Assembly: GCF_002966125.1 (NCBI RefSeq)
Contig: NZ_CP027062.1
Location: 806,001-870,000, forward strand
Length of the DNA stretch: 64,000 nucleotides
DNA from: Pukyongia salina
GTDB taxonomy: Bacteria; Bacteroidota; Bacteroidia; Flavobacteriales; Flavobacteriaceae
Reading direction: 5' to 3'
Shown here: positions 16,607 through 26,862 of the stretch, piece by piece
Layout: the number at the start of each line of letters is the position of its first letter
How positions within the stretch are numbered: position 1 is the stretch's first letter
The notes under the pieces: model-generated
Databases searched by the model: none
Told to the model about the DNA's origin: nothing
The model's input: the letters and a program-made list of their open reading frames with translations, nothing else
Position numbers and translations under genes: made by a program

Positions 16607-19600
16607 ATGTCCGATTTCAACTTCGTAAAATGGAATAAGATCTTAGGATGGACCGTCTTCGCCATCGCTTTACTTACTTACTGGCTCACGGTAGAACCAA
16701 CTGCCAGTTTCTGGGATGCCGGGGAATATATCACTACCGCCAGTAACTTGGAAGTAGGACATCCGCCTGGAGCACCTCTTTACCAGATCCTGGGGGCATT
16801 CTTTTCCATCTTCGCCATGGAACCAAACAGCATCGCCTTAACCATAAACCTGATGTCGGTCTTCGCAAGTGCCTTTACCATCCTTTTTATGTTTTGGTCC
16901 CTAACCATTCTAATCACAAATTTAGTGTCCAAACAGCAGGAGATCAATAAAAACACTGCTATGGCCATTCTAGGCAGTGCGTTTGTAGGGTCGCTAGCTT
17001 TTGCCTTTACCGATAGTTTCTGGTACAACGCTGTAGAAGCAGAAGTGTACGCCTCGGCCGCCTGTATCATGTCTATATTATTTTATGCCGGACTACGATG
17101 GGAGCGCGAAATGAACACCCCAAGAGGTGATCGCTGGGTTATCCTCATCGCTTTTATTATCGGTTTGTCATTCGGGGTGCATTTTATGGGATTATTAACG
17201 ATCCCGGCCATCGGATTTCTTTATTTCTTTAAAAATTATAAGACGATCACAGTAAAGAATTTTATAATCGCCAATATAGTGATGGTGGCGATTCTGCTTT
17301 TCATTTTCAAGCTATTACTGCCCATGACAATGAAATTTTTTAGTGCTTCGGAATTGTTCTTCGTTAACGATATTGGGTTACCTTTTAACTCGGGAACTAT
17401 CATTGCCGGACTACTATTTATCGCTTTATTCTATTACGGATTGAGAACCACTCGTAAGAAAGGATATGTTCGACTGAACACTTTGCTCCTATGTATCCTC
17501 TTCATTTTTATTGGGTTCTCCAGCTGGCTGATGCTGCCCATTCGTGCAAATGCTGGGGTGGTTATCAACGAAAACAACCCAAACAACGCCCGAGAACTAC
17601 TTGCTTATTATAATAGGGAGCAGTACCCCGAAACACATTTGTTTTACGGTCCACAATTCACCGAAACCTATGCAGGCCTGGATCCGGACAACCCTTATAA
17701 GGACGATAAACCCAAATACGAAAAAGATGAAAAAGCCGGAAAATACGTGATCGTAAACAATTACGAGAACGCCGGCCAGAATACGGACGATGCTCACAAA
17801 GCATTTCTCCCCAGGATGTGGAGCATAGAACACGCCGAGAATTATCTCGAATTTACCGATGGTTTGGAATTTACTATAAAACGTAAATACCGTAGTGAAG
17901 AGAGACTCATCGAAGAAGTAAACAAATTTAAGCAGGCGTACAACGAAGGCCTCGTAGACACAGAAGACTATCATACTTTCCTTTCTAATTTCGGCGGCTT
18001 CCTGGATATCGAAAAACCGTCCTTTGGGGATAATATGAAATTCATGTTCCAGTACCAGTTTGGTTATATGTACTGGAGATATTTTATGTGGAATTTTGCC
18101 GGCAGACAAAACGACGTTCAGGGACAACTGGACGACCTGAACGGCAACTGGCTGAGCGGTATAAAGTTTATCGATGAAATATTCCTGGGTTCCCAGGATA
18201 ACTTGCCTAGCGACGTAAAAAATAACAAAGCCAGGAATACCTATTATTTCCTTCCATTGTTACTAGGTATAATAGGCCTGATGTTCCACTTTATGAACGA
18301 TAAAAAGACCTTCTGGGTATTACTGGTCTTCTTCCTCTTTACAGGTCTGGCATTGAAAGTCTACCTCAACGAACGACCCTTCGAACCACGAGAAAGAGAC
18401 TATGCCCTCGTAGGATCTTTCTATGTATTTGCCATGTGGATAGGATATGGGGTCTATGCCCTGTATGAGATCGTTAAGGATTATTTAAAACCAAAAATCG
18501 CCCTCCCGGTTGTGCTTACACTAACCATGCTAGCCGCCCCTGTGATCCTGGCGACACAGAACTGGGATGACCACGATCGCTCAAATAGATACACGGCCCA
18601 ATCCATGGGTAAAATGTACCTGGATTCCTGCGACGAGAACGCCATATTATTTACCATTGGTGATAACGATACCTTCGCCTTGTGGTATGCACAGAATATT
18701 GAGGGTTATAGAAGGGACGTGCGTATAATCAATACGAGTTTATTTCAAACAGACTGGTATATAGACGATATGAAGAAGAAGGCCTGGAGCAGTGACCCTA
18801 TTCCTTCTCAACTTACACACGACGACTATAAATTTGGCTCAAGAGATTTCCTATTCTATCAGGAAACCACACAGGATACTATCGATATTAAAAAATGGAT
18901 GAACTGGGTTGCCAACGACAGTCCGGCAACTACCTTCGCCCTGGAAAGCGGGCAAATAGCCAATACTTTTCCATCAAAGATAATTCGAATCCCTGTAGAC
19001 AAAGAGGCCGTACTGCGAAATGGTATTGTGCCCGAAAAGGACGCCGATCTTATTGTACCCTACATCGATATTAAACTCAAAGGAGATATCCTTTACAAGA
19101 ACAGGATGATGATGCTAGATATCATTGCCAATAATAACTGGGAACGCCCTATATATTTCAGTGGGGGTAGTTTTGGCGACGACGATTATCTATGGATGAA
19201 AGATTACTTGCAACAGGATGGTGTTGCTTATAAACTAGTGCCTATCTATACCCCTGTTGATAAGCGTAATCCTTTCGATATGGGCCGTATCGATACCGAA
19301 AAGATGTACGAAGTTGTGATGAGTTGGGATTGGGGAAATAGTGGCAGTCCGGATATCTATCACGATACCGAAACACGACGCAATGGAATCACGTACAGAA
19401 GTAATTTAGCCCGCCTGGCAGAAGCTCTTATCAATGAAGGAGAAAATGAGAAAGCCGAGAAAATCCTGGATCTGGCGATGGAAAAAATGCCTGTTAAATA
19501 CTTCGAGTATTATTCACTTCTTGAGCCTTACATTCTTGGATATTACGAATTAGATAAACCCGAAAAAGCGCGTGCCATCTTCGAGGAAGTTTCAAAAAAG

Positions 19601-19906
19601 TATCAGGAAAACCTGGTTTTCTTTAGTGGGATGAAAGTCACCCGACAATACAATATGGCCGATGAGATCATTAGCAATATGGAACGCTATAGAAGTATTG
19701 TTGATATTGTGATCGTATATGATACTGAAGAATACGGGAAAGCGGAAGCAACAAAATTCAATGATTATCTCAAATTATTCCGTCATTTTTATTCAGAAAA
19801 TGAAGGGATAGACCCGGAGAAATTGGAAGATCCTGAAGATACCACCTCATTGGAGGCTGATAGCATTATCGCTTTAGAAAGCCCGGAAGAAGGAGCCGGA
19901 ACCTAA
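16607..19906 (+). CDS. DUF2723 / TMEM260-family GT-C glycosyltransferase-like membrane protein
   Basis: 1099 residues. The N-terminal third has about ten membrane helices with the DUF2723 signature between the first two (ASFWDAGEYITTASNLEVGH then PPGAP; acidic Asp37 and Glu40, where GT-C enzymes carry catalytic acids). A soluble region (about 330-540) and two or three more helices follow (about 545-650); the C-terminal 430 residues are soluble, ending with TPR-like helices (EALINEGENEKAEKILDLAM) and an acidic tail. Human TMEM260 is a protein O-mannosyltransferase; extending that activity to this protein is inference, although Bacteroidota do O-mannosylate exported proteins. Three bases before a polysaccharide deacetylase gene, so probably an operon. 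Confidence 0.85.
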   Translation: MSDFNFVKWNKILGWTVFAIALLTYWLTVEPTASFWDAGEYITTASNLEVGHPPGAPLYQILGAFFSIFAMEPNSIALTINLMSVFASAFTILFMFWSLTILITNLVSKQQEINKNTAMAILGSAFVGSLAFAFTDSFWYNAVEAEVYASAACIMSILFYAGLRWEREMNTPRGDRWVILIAFIIGLSFGVHFMGLLTIPAIGFLYFFKNYKTITVKNFIIANIVMVAILLFIFKLLLPMTMKFFSASELFFVNDIGLPFNSGTIIAGLLFIALFYYGLRTTRKKGYVRLNTLLLCILFIFIGFSSWLMLPIRANAGVVINENNPNNARELLAYYNREQYPETHLFYGPQFTETYAGLDPDNPYKDDKPKYEKDEKAGKYVIVNNYENAGQNTDDAHKAFLPRMWSIEHAENYLEFTDGLEFTIKRKYRSEERLIEEVNKFKQAYNEGLVDTEDYHTFLSNFGGFLDIEKPSFGDNMKFMFQYQFGYMYWRYFMWNFAGRQNDVQGQLDDLNGNWLSGIKFIDEIFLGSQDNLPSDVKNNKARNTYYFLPLLLGIIGLMFHFMNDKKTFWVLLVFFLFTGLALKVYLNERPFEPRERDYALVGSFYVFAMWIGYGVYALYEIVKDYLKPKIALPVVLTLTMLAAPVILATQNWDDHDRSNRYTAQSMGKMYLDSCDENAILFTIGDNDTFALWYAQNIEGYRRDVRIINTSLFQTDWYIDDMKKKAWSSDPIPSQLTHDDYKFGSRDFLFYQETTQDTIDIKKWMNWVANDSPATTFALESGQIANTFPSKIIRIPVDKEAVLRNGIVPEKDADLIVPYIDIKLKGDILYKNRMMMLDIIANNNWERPIYFSGGSFGDDDYLWMKDYLQQDGVAYKLVPIYTPVDKRNPFDMGRIDTEKMYEVVMSWDWGNSGSPDIYHDTETRRNGITYRSNLARLAEALINEGENEKAEKILDLAMEKMPVKYFEYYSLLEPYILGYYELDKPEKARAIFEEVSKKYQENLVFFSGMKVTRQYNMADEIISNMERYRSIVDIVIVYDTEEYGKAEATKFNDYLKLFRHFYSENEGIDPEKLEDPEDTTSLEADSIIALESPEEGAGT

Positions 19907-19909
19907 ACT

Positions 19910-20557
19910 ATGAGAACCTGGCTGGTTAAAACACCTTTACTCCTTAAATGGTTGTATCCATCCCGAATCTGGTCCCTTCCAAATGAAAACAGGGCCGTTT
20001 ATTTTACCTTCGACGACGGGCCCATCCCCGAAATCACTCCTTGGGTTCTTGATACGTTAAACGAGTATAATGCAAAAGCTACCTTTTTTTGCATTGGAGA
20101 AAATGTAAAGAAACATCCGGATATTTTCCGAAGGATCTTAAATGAAGGCCATAGCGTGGGCAATCATACTTACAATCATGTAAACGGCTGGAAAACCTCA
20201 ACAGCAGATTATATCGCGAACTGTAAAAAAGCAGAGAAAGTCCTTCATGATGTGGGCAACTTAAGTCTAAAGTCAAACGCTAAATTATTTCGGCCACCTT
20301 ATGGAAAAATGAGTTTCAGGCAATCTTCAAAACTCCGGAAATTGGACTATAAGATCGTGATGTGGGATGTGCTAACTTTCGATTTTCACCCAAAGTTCAC
20401 GAAAGAACAATGTTTGCAAAATGCGATCAAGAATACAGAACCAGGAAGTGTGATCGTTTTTCACGACAGCCTGAAAGCAGAACAGAATCTTCGATATACC
20501 TTACCCAAAGTACTTGATTTTGCTTCAACGAATAGCTTCAGTTTAAAGGCCTTATAA
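19910..20557 (+). CDS. Polysaccharide deacetylase family protein (NodB-type)
   Basis: 215 residues. The NodB signature is complete: TFDDGP (33-38, Asp35 base and Asp36 metal ligand), HTYNH (His86 and His90 metal ligands), RPPYG, WDVLTFD and the C-terminal VIVFHDS. Such enzymes remove N- or O-acetyl groups from peptidoglycan, chitin oligomers or surface glycans. A short hydrophobic N-terminus (LLLKWLYPSRIW) rather than a clear signal peptide leaves its location open. Cotranscribed with the DUF2723 protein three bases upstream. Confidence 0.9.
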   Translation: MRTWLVKTPLLLKWLYPSRIWSLPNENRAVYFTFDDGPIPEITPWVLDTLNEYNAKATFFCIGENVKKHPDIFRRILNEGHSVGNHTYNHVNGWKTSTADYIANCKKAEKVLHDVGNLSLKSNAKLFRPPYGKMSFRQSSKLRKLDYKIVMWDVLTFDFHPKFTKEQCLQNAIKNTEPGSVIVFHDSLKAEQNLRYTLPKVLDFASTNSFSLKAL

Positions 20558-20654
20558 ATTCTGAATTAATGGTAGAATTTCTGGAAATTCCCCAAAACCA
20601 GAATTATTTATTCTAATTCTATAAGCATTGTAAACCGTAAGAACATGGTCCAGG

Positions 20655-22076
20655 TTAATAGAGTACCAGGTTAAATCGTTTCACGGTAGGATCGATATTC
20701 CTGTTATCGGTTGAAACATAAACTTCGATATAATCATTGTTTGCCATAGAAAGTACGCCCAACAGGTTGAAGTTGCTTTTACTAACTCCGTTTTCAAAAG
20801 TTTGTTCCGAAACGATCGAAGGGATCATACTACCGTTCTTATAGATGATAAGAGAGTAAACATTTCGCGAACCATTACTCGATCGCTCCACAGTTGCTGA
20901 ACACGAAACGGTAAAGTTTCTCGGCTTTAGACCGGTGTATTTAATACGGTTATTGGTTCCACCGTCATCATCCATTCTAAAAAATTGACCGGCAGTAGTT
21001 GTTCCCTGCATCTTCACAGGTACATTATCGGAAATGACATTGGTGGTAACATTATTTTCAGCACTAAAATATATATAGCCTGTTGCTACTTTATCCGTTT
21101 CTTCGGGAATTCCAGGGCAATTTACAGTCCAGTTATTGGTAAAATTAAATCCCGTATATGGCGAACTGCCAATAACGTATGTGCCACCTCCCGAAAAAAC
21201 TACACTTGCCAATACCGCGTCATCGGTAATGGAAGTAATCCCTGTGACGTCCATCGCGGCTGTCGCCCCTACTACATTAGAGAACCCACTCACTTTTTCA
21301 ATAAGTGCAAAGGTGCCGGTAAAAGTTTCATAAACGCCTCCATTGTCTGGTAACCATCCTAAATTATTTAAAAGAAGATCGGTGATATTGCTGTAGGTGA
21401 TCCCGGCGGCATTTCCCGAAAATTGTATGATATTCATAAACACAAGATTAAATCCTTGTATACTACCAATAGATCCAGAATTTGCAATGATCATACTCTG
21501 GATCACCAGATTCTCGGTTCCAGAGATATTATTGAGATTAAATACTGTACCCCCTGGGGCGGTGAGCGTTAAATTTCTAAGGCTACCTCCGGTACTTCCC
21601 GTAAAAATGGTTCCGCCGGCCGACGCAAGAATATCTTCATTAGTGTCTAGCCCTATCAGGTACGCTCCATTGAGTTCTATGGGATTTGATAAGGTGACAA
21701 GACCATTAATTTCGTATAGAACATCTGTATCGAGCGTAATCTTCCCTGCTGCCGGTGCAGGTAAATCGGCCTCACTTTTTACAAGTACATAGTTATCCCT
21801 GGTTTTACCAGATCCTATTGTTATCCATGACGAACTAGTCGTGTCATAATAATAAAATGCATCTGCATCGGTGTCATACACTAATAGCCCCTCTGCCGGG
21901 TTAACGATGGCTGTCCTCTGGGCAGTAGTTAATCTGGGGGTGAGCATTCCTTTGTCTGAGGAACTAATATCAACTGCAGACGATGTATCAGGTGACGTAG
22001 TGCCAATCCCAACCTGGGCATTCACACTAAACAATGAAAAAAACAAAAACGGAATAATAATAGATCTGAGGTTCAT
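20655..22076 (-). CDS. Exported surface protein with flavobacterial VGIGT module (family member 1)
   Basis: 473 residues. Signal peptide (1-20) ending NAQ, then the common Bacteroidota N-terminal module: VGIGTTSPDTSSAVDISSSD, GMLTPRLTTAQR, GLLVYDTDADAFYYYD (about 21-95). The middle (about 100-330) is rich in short beta strands (GGTIFTGSTGGSLRNLTLTA), resembling a beta-helix. The last 100 residues (about 370-473) look like a jelly-roll domain (TVSCSATVERSSNGSRNVYS, NNDYIEVYVSTDNR). No type IX secretion sorting tail seen. Similar N-termini occur at 31034 and 41435. Probably a surface-exposed adhesin or structural protein; ligand unknown. Confidence 0.7.
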   Translation of the reverse strand: MNLRSIIIPFLFFSLFSVNAQVGIGTTSPDTSSAVDISSSDKGMLTPRLTTAQRTAIVNPAEGLLVYDTDADAFYYYDTTSSSWITIGSGKTRDNYVLVKSEADLPAPAAGKITLDTDVLYEINGLVTLSNPIELNGAYLIGLDTNEDILASAGGTIFTGSTGGSLRNLTLTAPGGTVFNLNNISGTENLVIQSMIIANSGSIGSIQGFNLVFMNIIQFSGNAAGITYSNITDLLLNNLGWLPDNGGVYETFTGTFALIEKVSGFSNVVGATAAMDVTGITSITDDAVLASVVFSGGGTYVIGSSPYTGFNFTNNWTVNCPGIPEETDKVATGYIYFSAENNVTTNVISDNVPVKMQGTTTAGQFFRMDDDGGTNNRIKYTGLKPRNFTVSCSATVERSSNGSRNVYSLIIYKNGSMIPSIVSEQTFENGVSKSNFNLLGVLSMANNDYIEVYVSTDNRNIDPTVKRFNLVLY

Positions 22077-22252
22077 AAGTCTGGGGTAATAAAGGTCATT
22101 AAAAAATCGATGTACAGATCAAGATATGTACTTTACGCCTGAAAAATATTGAATTACACCGATATAACGTGTAGTTTATCGCACTTTTTTTAGTATTAAT
22201 ACGAATAAACTTACAATTTTAAGAAATTAAGGAAGATCGGGTAGGATAAAAA
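22077..22252. other. 176-base intergenic region between surface protein and thioredoxin genes
   Basis: Holds the 5' end of the surface protein gene and the 3' end of the thioredoxin gene (both minus strand). AT-rich with no clear terminator; an inverted repeat GTACATATC...GATCTGTAC lies near 22110-22133. Confidence 0.35.
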
Positions 22253-22549
22253 TCAAACAAATTCTTTTACAAGTCCAATAAGAGTGTTGGCATCTTGTTC
22301 CCCACTCTGGCGCCATTTCATCTCGCCATTCTTATAGATCATTAGAGTAGGAAGTCCCTTAACTCGCAATGCTTCGGCTAGTTCAGAGTTCTTTTCAACA
22401 TCTATCTTTATCACCCGTGCTTTATCACCAAGTGCTGCAGCAACATCGCGTAAGACCGCATGCATTTCCTTGCAGGCATCATCCCATTCGGTATAAAAAT
22501 CTAATAACACGGGGACATTGGTCTCTATTAATTCTCCAAACTTAGACAT
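22253..22549 (-). CDS. Thioredoxin-fold protein with a single active-site cysteine
   Basis: 98 residues with the full thioredoxin fold: VPVLLDFYTEW strand, active-site helix, VIKIDVEKN strand, and cis-proline loop GLPTLM (Pro67). The usual WCGPC is W22-D-D-A-C26: the first, nucleophilic Cys is Asp and only the resolving position is Cys. It cannot run the normal dithiol reaction; it might be monothiol, a chaperone or a binding protein. Has its own promoter (22573-22580) in the 45-base gap after the phosphoesterase gene. Confidence 0.88.
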   Translation of the reverse strand: MSKFGELIETNVPVLLDFYTEWDDACKEMHAVLRDVAAALGDKARVIKIDVEKNSELAEALRVKGLPTLMIYKNGEMKWRQSGEQDANTLIGLVKEFV

Positions 22550-22572
22550 AGCTCTTGAAGTATTAGTTGATA

Positions 22573-22580
22573 CAAATATA
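22573..22580 (-). promoter_or_regulatory. Candidate -7 element of the thioredoxin-like gene
   Basis: TATATTTG on the minus strand, 23 bases before the start codon, matches TAnnTTTG. It suggests the gene can be transcribed independently of the phosphoesterase gene ahead of it. No TTG at the expected -33 spacing. Confidence 0.45.
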
Positions 22581-22594
22581 ACATTTCCCGTGAA

Positions 22595-23827
22595 TTAAGC
22601 GGTATGGGCGCGTTTTTTAAGCTCGATGACACTTACCTCCGGCCAGATTCCAACACGGCCGGGATAACCAATAAATCCAAACCCACGATTTACATTGATA
22701 TACCTACCCAATTCTTCATAGACCCCAGCCCAGTTTTCATAACGATATTTTACCGGGCTCCACTTAATTAGGCCCGGAATCTCTATTCCAAATTGCATGC
22801 CGTGGGTATGTCCGCTAAGGGTTAAATGAAAATGTCTATCGTCTGTCTTTACTTGCTGCTGCCAGTGTGAAGGATCATGACTCATAAGTATCTTAAATTC
22901 ATGATCTTCAACACCCTCGCAAGCTTTATCCAGGTCTCCCGCTTTTTTAAATCCTCCGGCTCCCCAATTCTCAACGCCCACTAATTTAATACGCTCGCCA
23001 TTTCGAACCAGTGTACGGTTTTCATTAAGTAATAGGTCCCAGCCCATTTCTTTCTGAAGGCTAATAAGGTCGTTAAGGTTCTTCTTTTTAGCCTCCTGAG
23101 AGTTCCAATCCACATAATCCCCGTAATCGTGATTTCCCAATACCGAATAGACTCCATCCTTTGCATTTAGTTTTGCGAATAATTCTTTCCACGGAACCAT
23201 TTCTTCGGCCAGGTTATTTACAAGATCACCAGTAAAGAGGATCACATCACTCTTCTGCTGGTTTATTAGGTCGATTCCATACGCAACTTTATCCTCATTG
23301 TCGAAACTTCCACTATGTATATCACTAATCTGCGTAATTCGATATCCGTCGAAAGCATCGGGGAGGTCGTCAAACTCCAGGGTATAGCTTAACACCTTAT
23401 AATTGTATTTTCCGCGGTACATCCCATATAACAGTGAACTAAAAGGAATCGCAGCTAAGCCCAATGCAATAGCACTTACAAATTTCCGCCTTGAGGGTAT
23501 ATGAAAGCTGTCATTCATCCCACCCAAACGTGCCGCACTCCCTACCAATAGCCTTACTACATCCTCCATCAACATAAATAGCACGATCATTAATTTAGGA
23601 AAGAAAATAGCCACCACAAATCCAAAGGTATACATCCGCAACGGAGTCATGGTCCTTGTTGAATCTCCCGACGTAACCTGGTATATGAATAAAAAAAGGA
23701 GGGAAACCGAGATTGCAATATATACCGCCGAGAACCAATTGTTCTTTGTAAAGGTTCTAAAGGCCTGAAAAGCATATATATCGATCAGGATGTAAATTAC
23801 TATAAAGATAGTCCAGCGCAGGATCAT
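22595..23827 (-). CDS. Membrane-anchored calcineurin-like metallophosphoesterase (paralogue 2)
   Basis: 410 residues, same layout as the gene at 12124-13410: three or four N-terminal membrane helices (about 1-25, 32-52, 65-90, 115-135), then the phosphoesterase with ISDIHSG, FTGDLVNN, LGNHDYGDY, SHDPSHW and SGHTHGMQFG. It ends with VSVIELKKRAHTA, right after the last conserved strand, showing the natural C-terminus that paralogue 1 overruns. The paired copies suggest an old duplication; the substrate is unknown. Divergent from the GH92 gene with about 100 bases between starts. Confidence 0.88.
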   Translation of the reverse strand: MILRWTIFIVIYILIDIYAFQAFRTFTKNNWFSAVYIAISVSLLFLFIYQVTSGDSTRTMTPLRMYTFGFVVAIFFPKLMIVLFMLMEDVVRLLVGSAARLGGMNDSFHIPSRRKFVSAIALGLAAIPFSSLLYGMYRGKYNYKVLSYTLEFDDLPDAFDGYRITQISDIHSGSFDNEDKVAYGIDLINQQKSDVILFTGDLVNNLAEEMVPWKELFAKLNAKDGVYSVLGNHDYGDYVDWNSQEAKKKNLNDLISLQKEMGWDLLLNENRTLVRNGERIKLVGVENWGAGGFKKAGDLDKACEGVEDHEFKILMSHDPSHWQQQVKTDDRHFHLTLSGHTHGMQFGIEIPGLIKWSPVKYRYENWAGVYEELGRYINVNRGFGFIGYPGRVGIWPEVSVIELKKRAHTA

Positions 23828-23928
23828 AAAATTTTCTTAGGTGTTAAAGATAAAGCCATTAGCAAAACAGGGGTAATTCTTCACTTTTTTTTAACGTGAA
23901 TTCGTATCTTTTCAGCATATTAATCTGC

Positions 23929-26856
23929 ATGCGATACATACCAATCATTCTTTCGCTTTGTTTGCTTTGCTTTAGTTGTAATAATTCCGAAAGTGTTACA
24001 TCTGCCCTAAAGGAAGCCCCTCTTATAAATTTTGTGAATCCATTCATCGGTACCGGAGGCCACGGACATACCTACCCCGGAGCTACCTTACCCTTTGGAA
24101 TGATGCAGTTAAGTCCGGATACCCGTCTCGATGGTTGGGACGGCTGCAGTGGGTATCATTACAGCGATACTTACATCTATGGTTTTTCCCATACACATCT
24201 AAGTGGAACCGGCGTGAGTGACTATGGCGATATCTTATTAATGCCAACCAATGAAGCGATCTTTTATAATGGCGCAAACGGGACTAAAGGCTACCGGGCT
24301 CACTTCTCCCACGAAAACGAAACAGCCACTCCCGGCTTCTACAGCGTACATTTAGATTCTACCGAAATTGACGTAGAGCTTACCGTCGCTAAACGATCTG
24401 GGATGCATCGCTATCGATTTCCTACGGCAGAGAATCAATATGTAATTCTCGACCTGGAACATCGGGATAAATTGCTTGATTATGATATTGAGTTCTTTTC
24501 AGACTATGAAATTAACGGATATAGATTTTCGGAGGCCTGGGCGGCAGATCAACGTGTATTCTTTCACATTAGGTTTTCCCACCGCATAAAAAATTTCGAA
24601 AGAGATTCGGTGCGTGGGGGAAGCGGTGCAAAAGCAGCGCTAGAATTCGACAACCCAAATAACGAACCCCTCATTGTCTCCATAGGAATCTCGGCTGTAG
24701 ACGAGTTGGGTGCGCGAAATAATCTTGTATCCGAAATTGGCTCGAAATCCTTCGATCTTGTAAAAGAAGAAGCTCAAAACCTATGGGAAAAACAGCTTGA
24801 AAAAATAATTGTCGAATCTCCTGATAATGATTATAAGACCAATTTCTATACGGCGCTCTACCATACCATGCTCGCACCAAATCTATACCAGGATGTAGAT
24901 GGGCGCTACCGCGGAATGGATATGGAGATTCATCAATCAAATTCGTTCGAATACTACACGGTCTTCTCCCTGTGGGATACATATCGGGCGGCTCATCCAT
25001 TGTATACCATAATCGAACAAGAACGTACCAACGATTTTATAAATACTTTCCTAGCCAAATACGACGAAGGCGGAATCATGCCTATCTGGGATCTGTCTGC
25101 AAATTATACGGGTTGTATGATAGGGTACCATGCCGTGCCAGTAATCGCTGATGCCTACCTCAAAGGGATTAGGAATTACAACGCCGATAAAGCCCTCAAT
25201 GCCATGATCCATAGCGCCACAAGAAACCATCTTGGGTTGGAATCGTACATGAAATATGGCTATATCCCGGTGGAAGAAGAAAGCGAGTCGGTTTCTAAGA
25301 CGCTCGAATATGCCTACGACGACTGGACCATTGCAAAAATGGCCGTGGAAATGGGCAAAAATGAAATCTATAGAACCTTCATCCAAAGAGCACAACACTA
25401 TAAGAACAGTTTCGATCCTGAGTCGAAATTTATGCGCGGCCGGTTCAGAAATACCTGGTTCGGACCATTCGATCCGTACGAAGTAAATTTCAATTACACC
25501 GAAGCAAACGCCTGGCAATACAGCCTTTATGCTCCCCAGGATATTAAAGGATTGATAGAACTCATGGGTGGAAAGGATGCTTTTAAACAGCACCTGGATG
25601 ATCTTTTCACAGCCAGATCTGAAACTTCCGGTAGAGATCAGGCCGATATTACCGGACTAATTGGTCAATATGCGCATGGAAATGAACCTAGTCATCACAT
25701 GGCCTACTTATACAATTTTGTGAATAAACCTTATAAGACTCAATCACTGGTTCACAAGATTCTAACCGAATTGTACACCAACACCCCGGACGGGATCAGT
25801 GGGAACGAGGATTGCGGACAAATGAGCGCCTGGTATATTTTTAGCTCACTTGGATTTTATCCGGTGACCCCGGCCAGCAACCAGTATATTATAGGCACTC
25901 CGCTCTTTCCAAAAGCTACCATAAACCTGGAATCTGGCAAACAATTTACAGTGGTTGCAAATTTTATTTCTGAAAAGAATAAATATATCGCTTCTGCCAA
26001 ACTTAATGGTAAACCCCTGGATCGAACCTACATCCGGCATGACGAAATTTTAAATGGAGGTACTTTGGTATTTGAAATGACCAGTACCCCTTCCGATTGG
26101 GGAACTACAGATATGGCAGTTCCACTTTCCGAAATTACCGATCATCTTATTACTCCGGCACCTTATATTGCTGAAGGGAAGGTAGCTTTTAAAGATAGTA
26201 CCGTAGTTAAACTAGGGGTGGCGAATAAAAGCGCCAAGATCTATTACAGTTTAAATGATTCTGAATTTATGTTGTACGAAACGCCGTTTGCCCTTAGGGA
26301 TGAAAGTATACTGAGCGCTTATGCCGAAACTTCCGAAGGAACCAGTGTTACTTTGAACACCCGCTTTTACAAGATAGACCCGGAAGTGAGTATCACCCTG
26401 AAAACCGAATATGCCAACCAGTACAATGCAGGAGGTAACGATGCCCTTATAGATGGTATATACGGAACAAAAGATTTCAGGACAGGTGCCTGGCAAGGCT
26501 ATCAGGACGAAGATGTAATTGCAGTGATCGATCTAGGGAAGGTAAAACCGTTCGAAACCGTCACTGTGAATTTCTTGCAAGACCAAAGGAGTTGGATTTT
26601 CTTTCCCACCGAAGTAACATGTTATGTTTCGGATAATCCGAGGAACTTCTACAAAAACTTACCTCCTCAAAAGATCGATGCAGCGGCTCCTTCCGAAGAA
26701 AAAGAGATAAAGAATATACAGTTCAATATGGGAGGTTATAGTGCCCGGTATATTAAAATTGTAGCCAGGAATCTTGGGAATCTTCCCAAATGGCACCTTG
26801 GCCACGAACATGATGGAAAGGCCTGGATCTTTGTAGACGAAATAGAAATTAAATAA
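23929..26856 (+). CDS. GH92 alpha-mannosidase lipoprotein with C-terminal discoidin-like domain
   Basis: 975 residues from ATG 23929 (MRYIPIILSLCLLCFSCNNS), a lipoprotein signal with Cys at 17; an earlier ATG at 23896 overlaps the region expected for the promoter. The GH92 part spans about 35-740: VNPFIGTGGHGHTYPGA at the start and the catalytic signature GNEDCGQMSAWYIFSSLGFY at about 625. It is followed by a chitobiase-C-like segment (KIYYSLNDSEFMLYETPF) and an F5/8-type discoidin-like domain that could bind sugars. GH92 enzymes are calcium-dependent exo-alpha-mannosidases, usually alpha-1,2, that trim high-mannose N-glycans. The next gene, 6 bases on, is a glycosylasparaginase, consistent with N-glycan catabolism. 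Confidence 0.93.
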   Translation: MRYIPIILSLCLLCFSCNNSESVTSALKEAPLINFVNPFIGTGGHGHTYPGATLPFGMMQLSPDTRLDGWDGCSGYHYSDTYIYGFSHTHLSGTGVSDYGDILLMPTNEAIFYNGANGTKGYRAHFSHENETATPGFYSVHLDSTEIDVELTVAKRSGMHRYRFPTAENQYVILDLEHRDKLLDYDIEFFSDYEINGYRFSEAWAADQRVFFHIRFSHRIKNFERDSVRGGSGAKAALEFDNPNNEPLIVSIGISAVDELGARNNLVSEIGSKSFDLVKEEAQNLWEKQLEKIIVESPDNDYKTNFYTALYHTMLAPNLYQDVDGRYRGMDMEIHQSNSFEYYTVFSLWDTYRAAHPLYTIIEQERTNDFINTFLAKYDEGGIMPIWDLSANYTGCMIGYHAVPVIADAYLKGIRNYNADKALNAMIHSATRNHLGLESYMKYGYIPVEEESESVSKTLEYAYDDWTIAKMAVEMGKNEIYRTFIQRAQHYKNSFDPESKFMRGRFRNTWFGPFDPYEVNFNYTEANAWQYSLYAPQDIKGLIELMGGKDAFKQHLDDLFTARSETSGRDQADITGLIGQYAHGNEPSHHMAYLYNFVNKPYKTQSLVHKILTELYTNTPDGISGNEDCGQMSAWYIFSSLGFYPVTPASNQYIIGTPLFPKATINLESGKQFTVVANFISEKNKYIASAKLNGKPLDRTYIRHDEILNGGTLVFEMTSTPSDWGTTDMAVPLSEITDHLITPAPYIAEGKVAFKDSTVVKLGVANKSAKIYYSLNDSEFMLYETPFALRDESILSAYAETSEGTSVTLNTRFYKIDPEVSITLKTEYANQYNAGGNDALIDGIYGTKDFRTGAWQGYQDEDVIAVIDLGKVKPFETVTVNFLQDQRSWIFFPTEVTCYVSDNPRNFYKNLPPQKIDAAAPSEEKEIKNIQFNMGGYSARYIKIVARNLGNLPKWHLGHEHDGKAWIFVDEIEIK

Positions 26857-26862
26857 ACAAAA

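Noticed and set aside
17597-18127. 176-residue open frame antisense to the DUF2723 gene
   Set aside because: Lies wholly inside a well-supported gene and has no recognisable domain.
25051-25593. 180-residue open frame antisense to the GH92 gene
   Set aside because: Overlaps conserved GH92 coding sequence; composition is that of a shadow frame.
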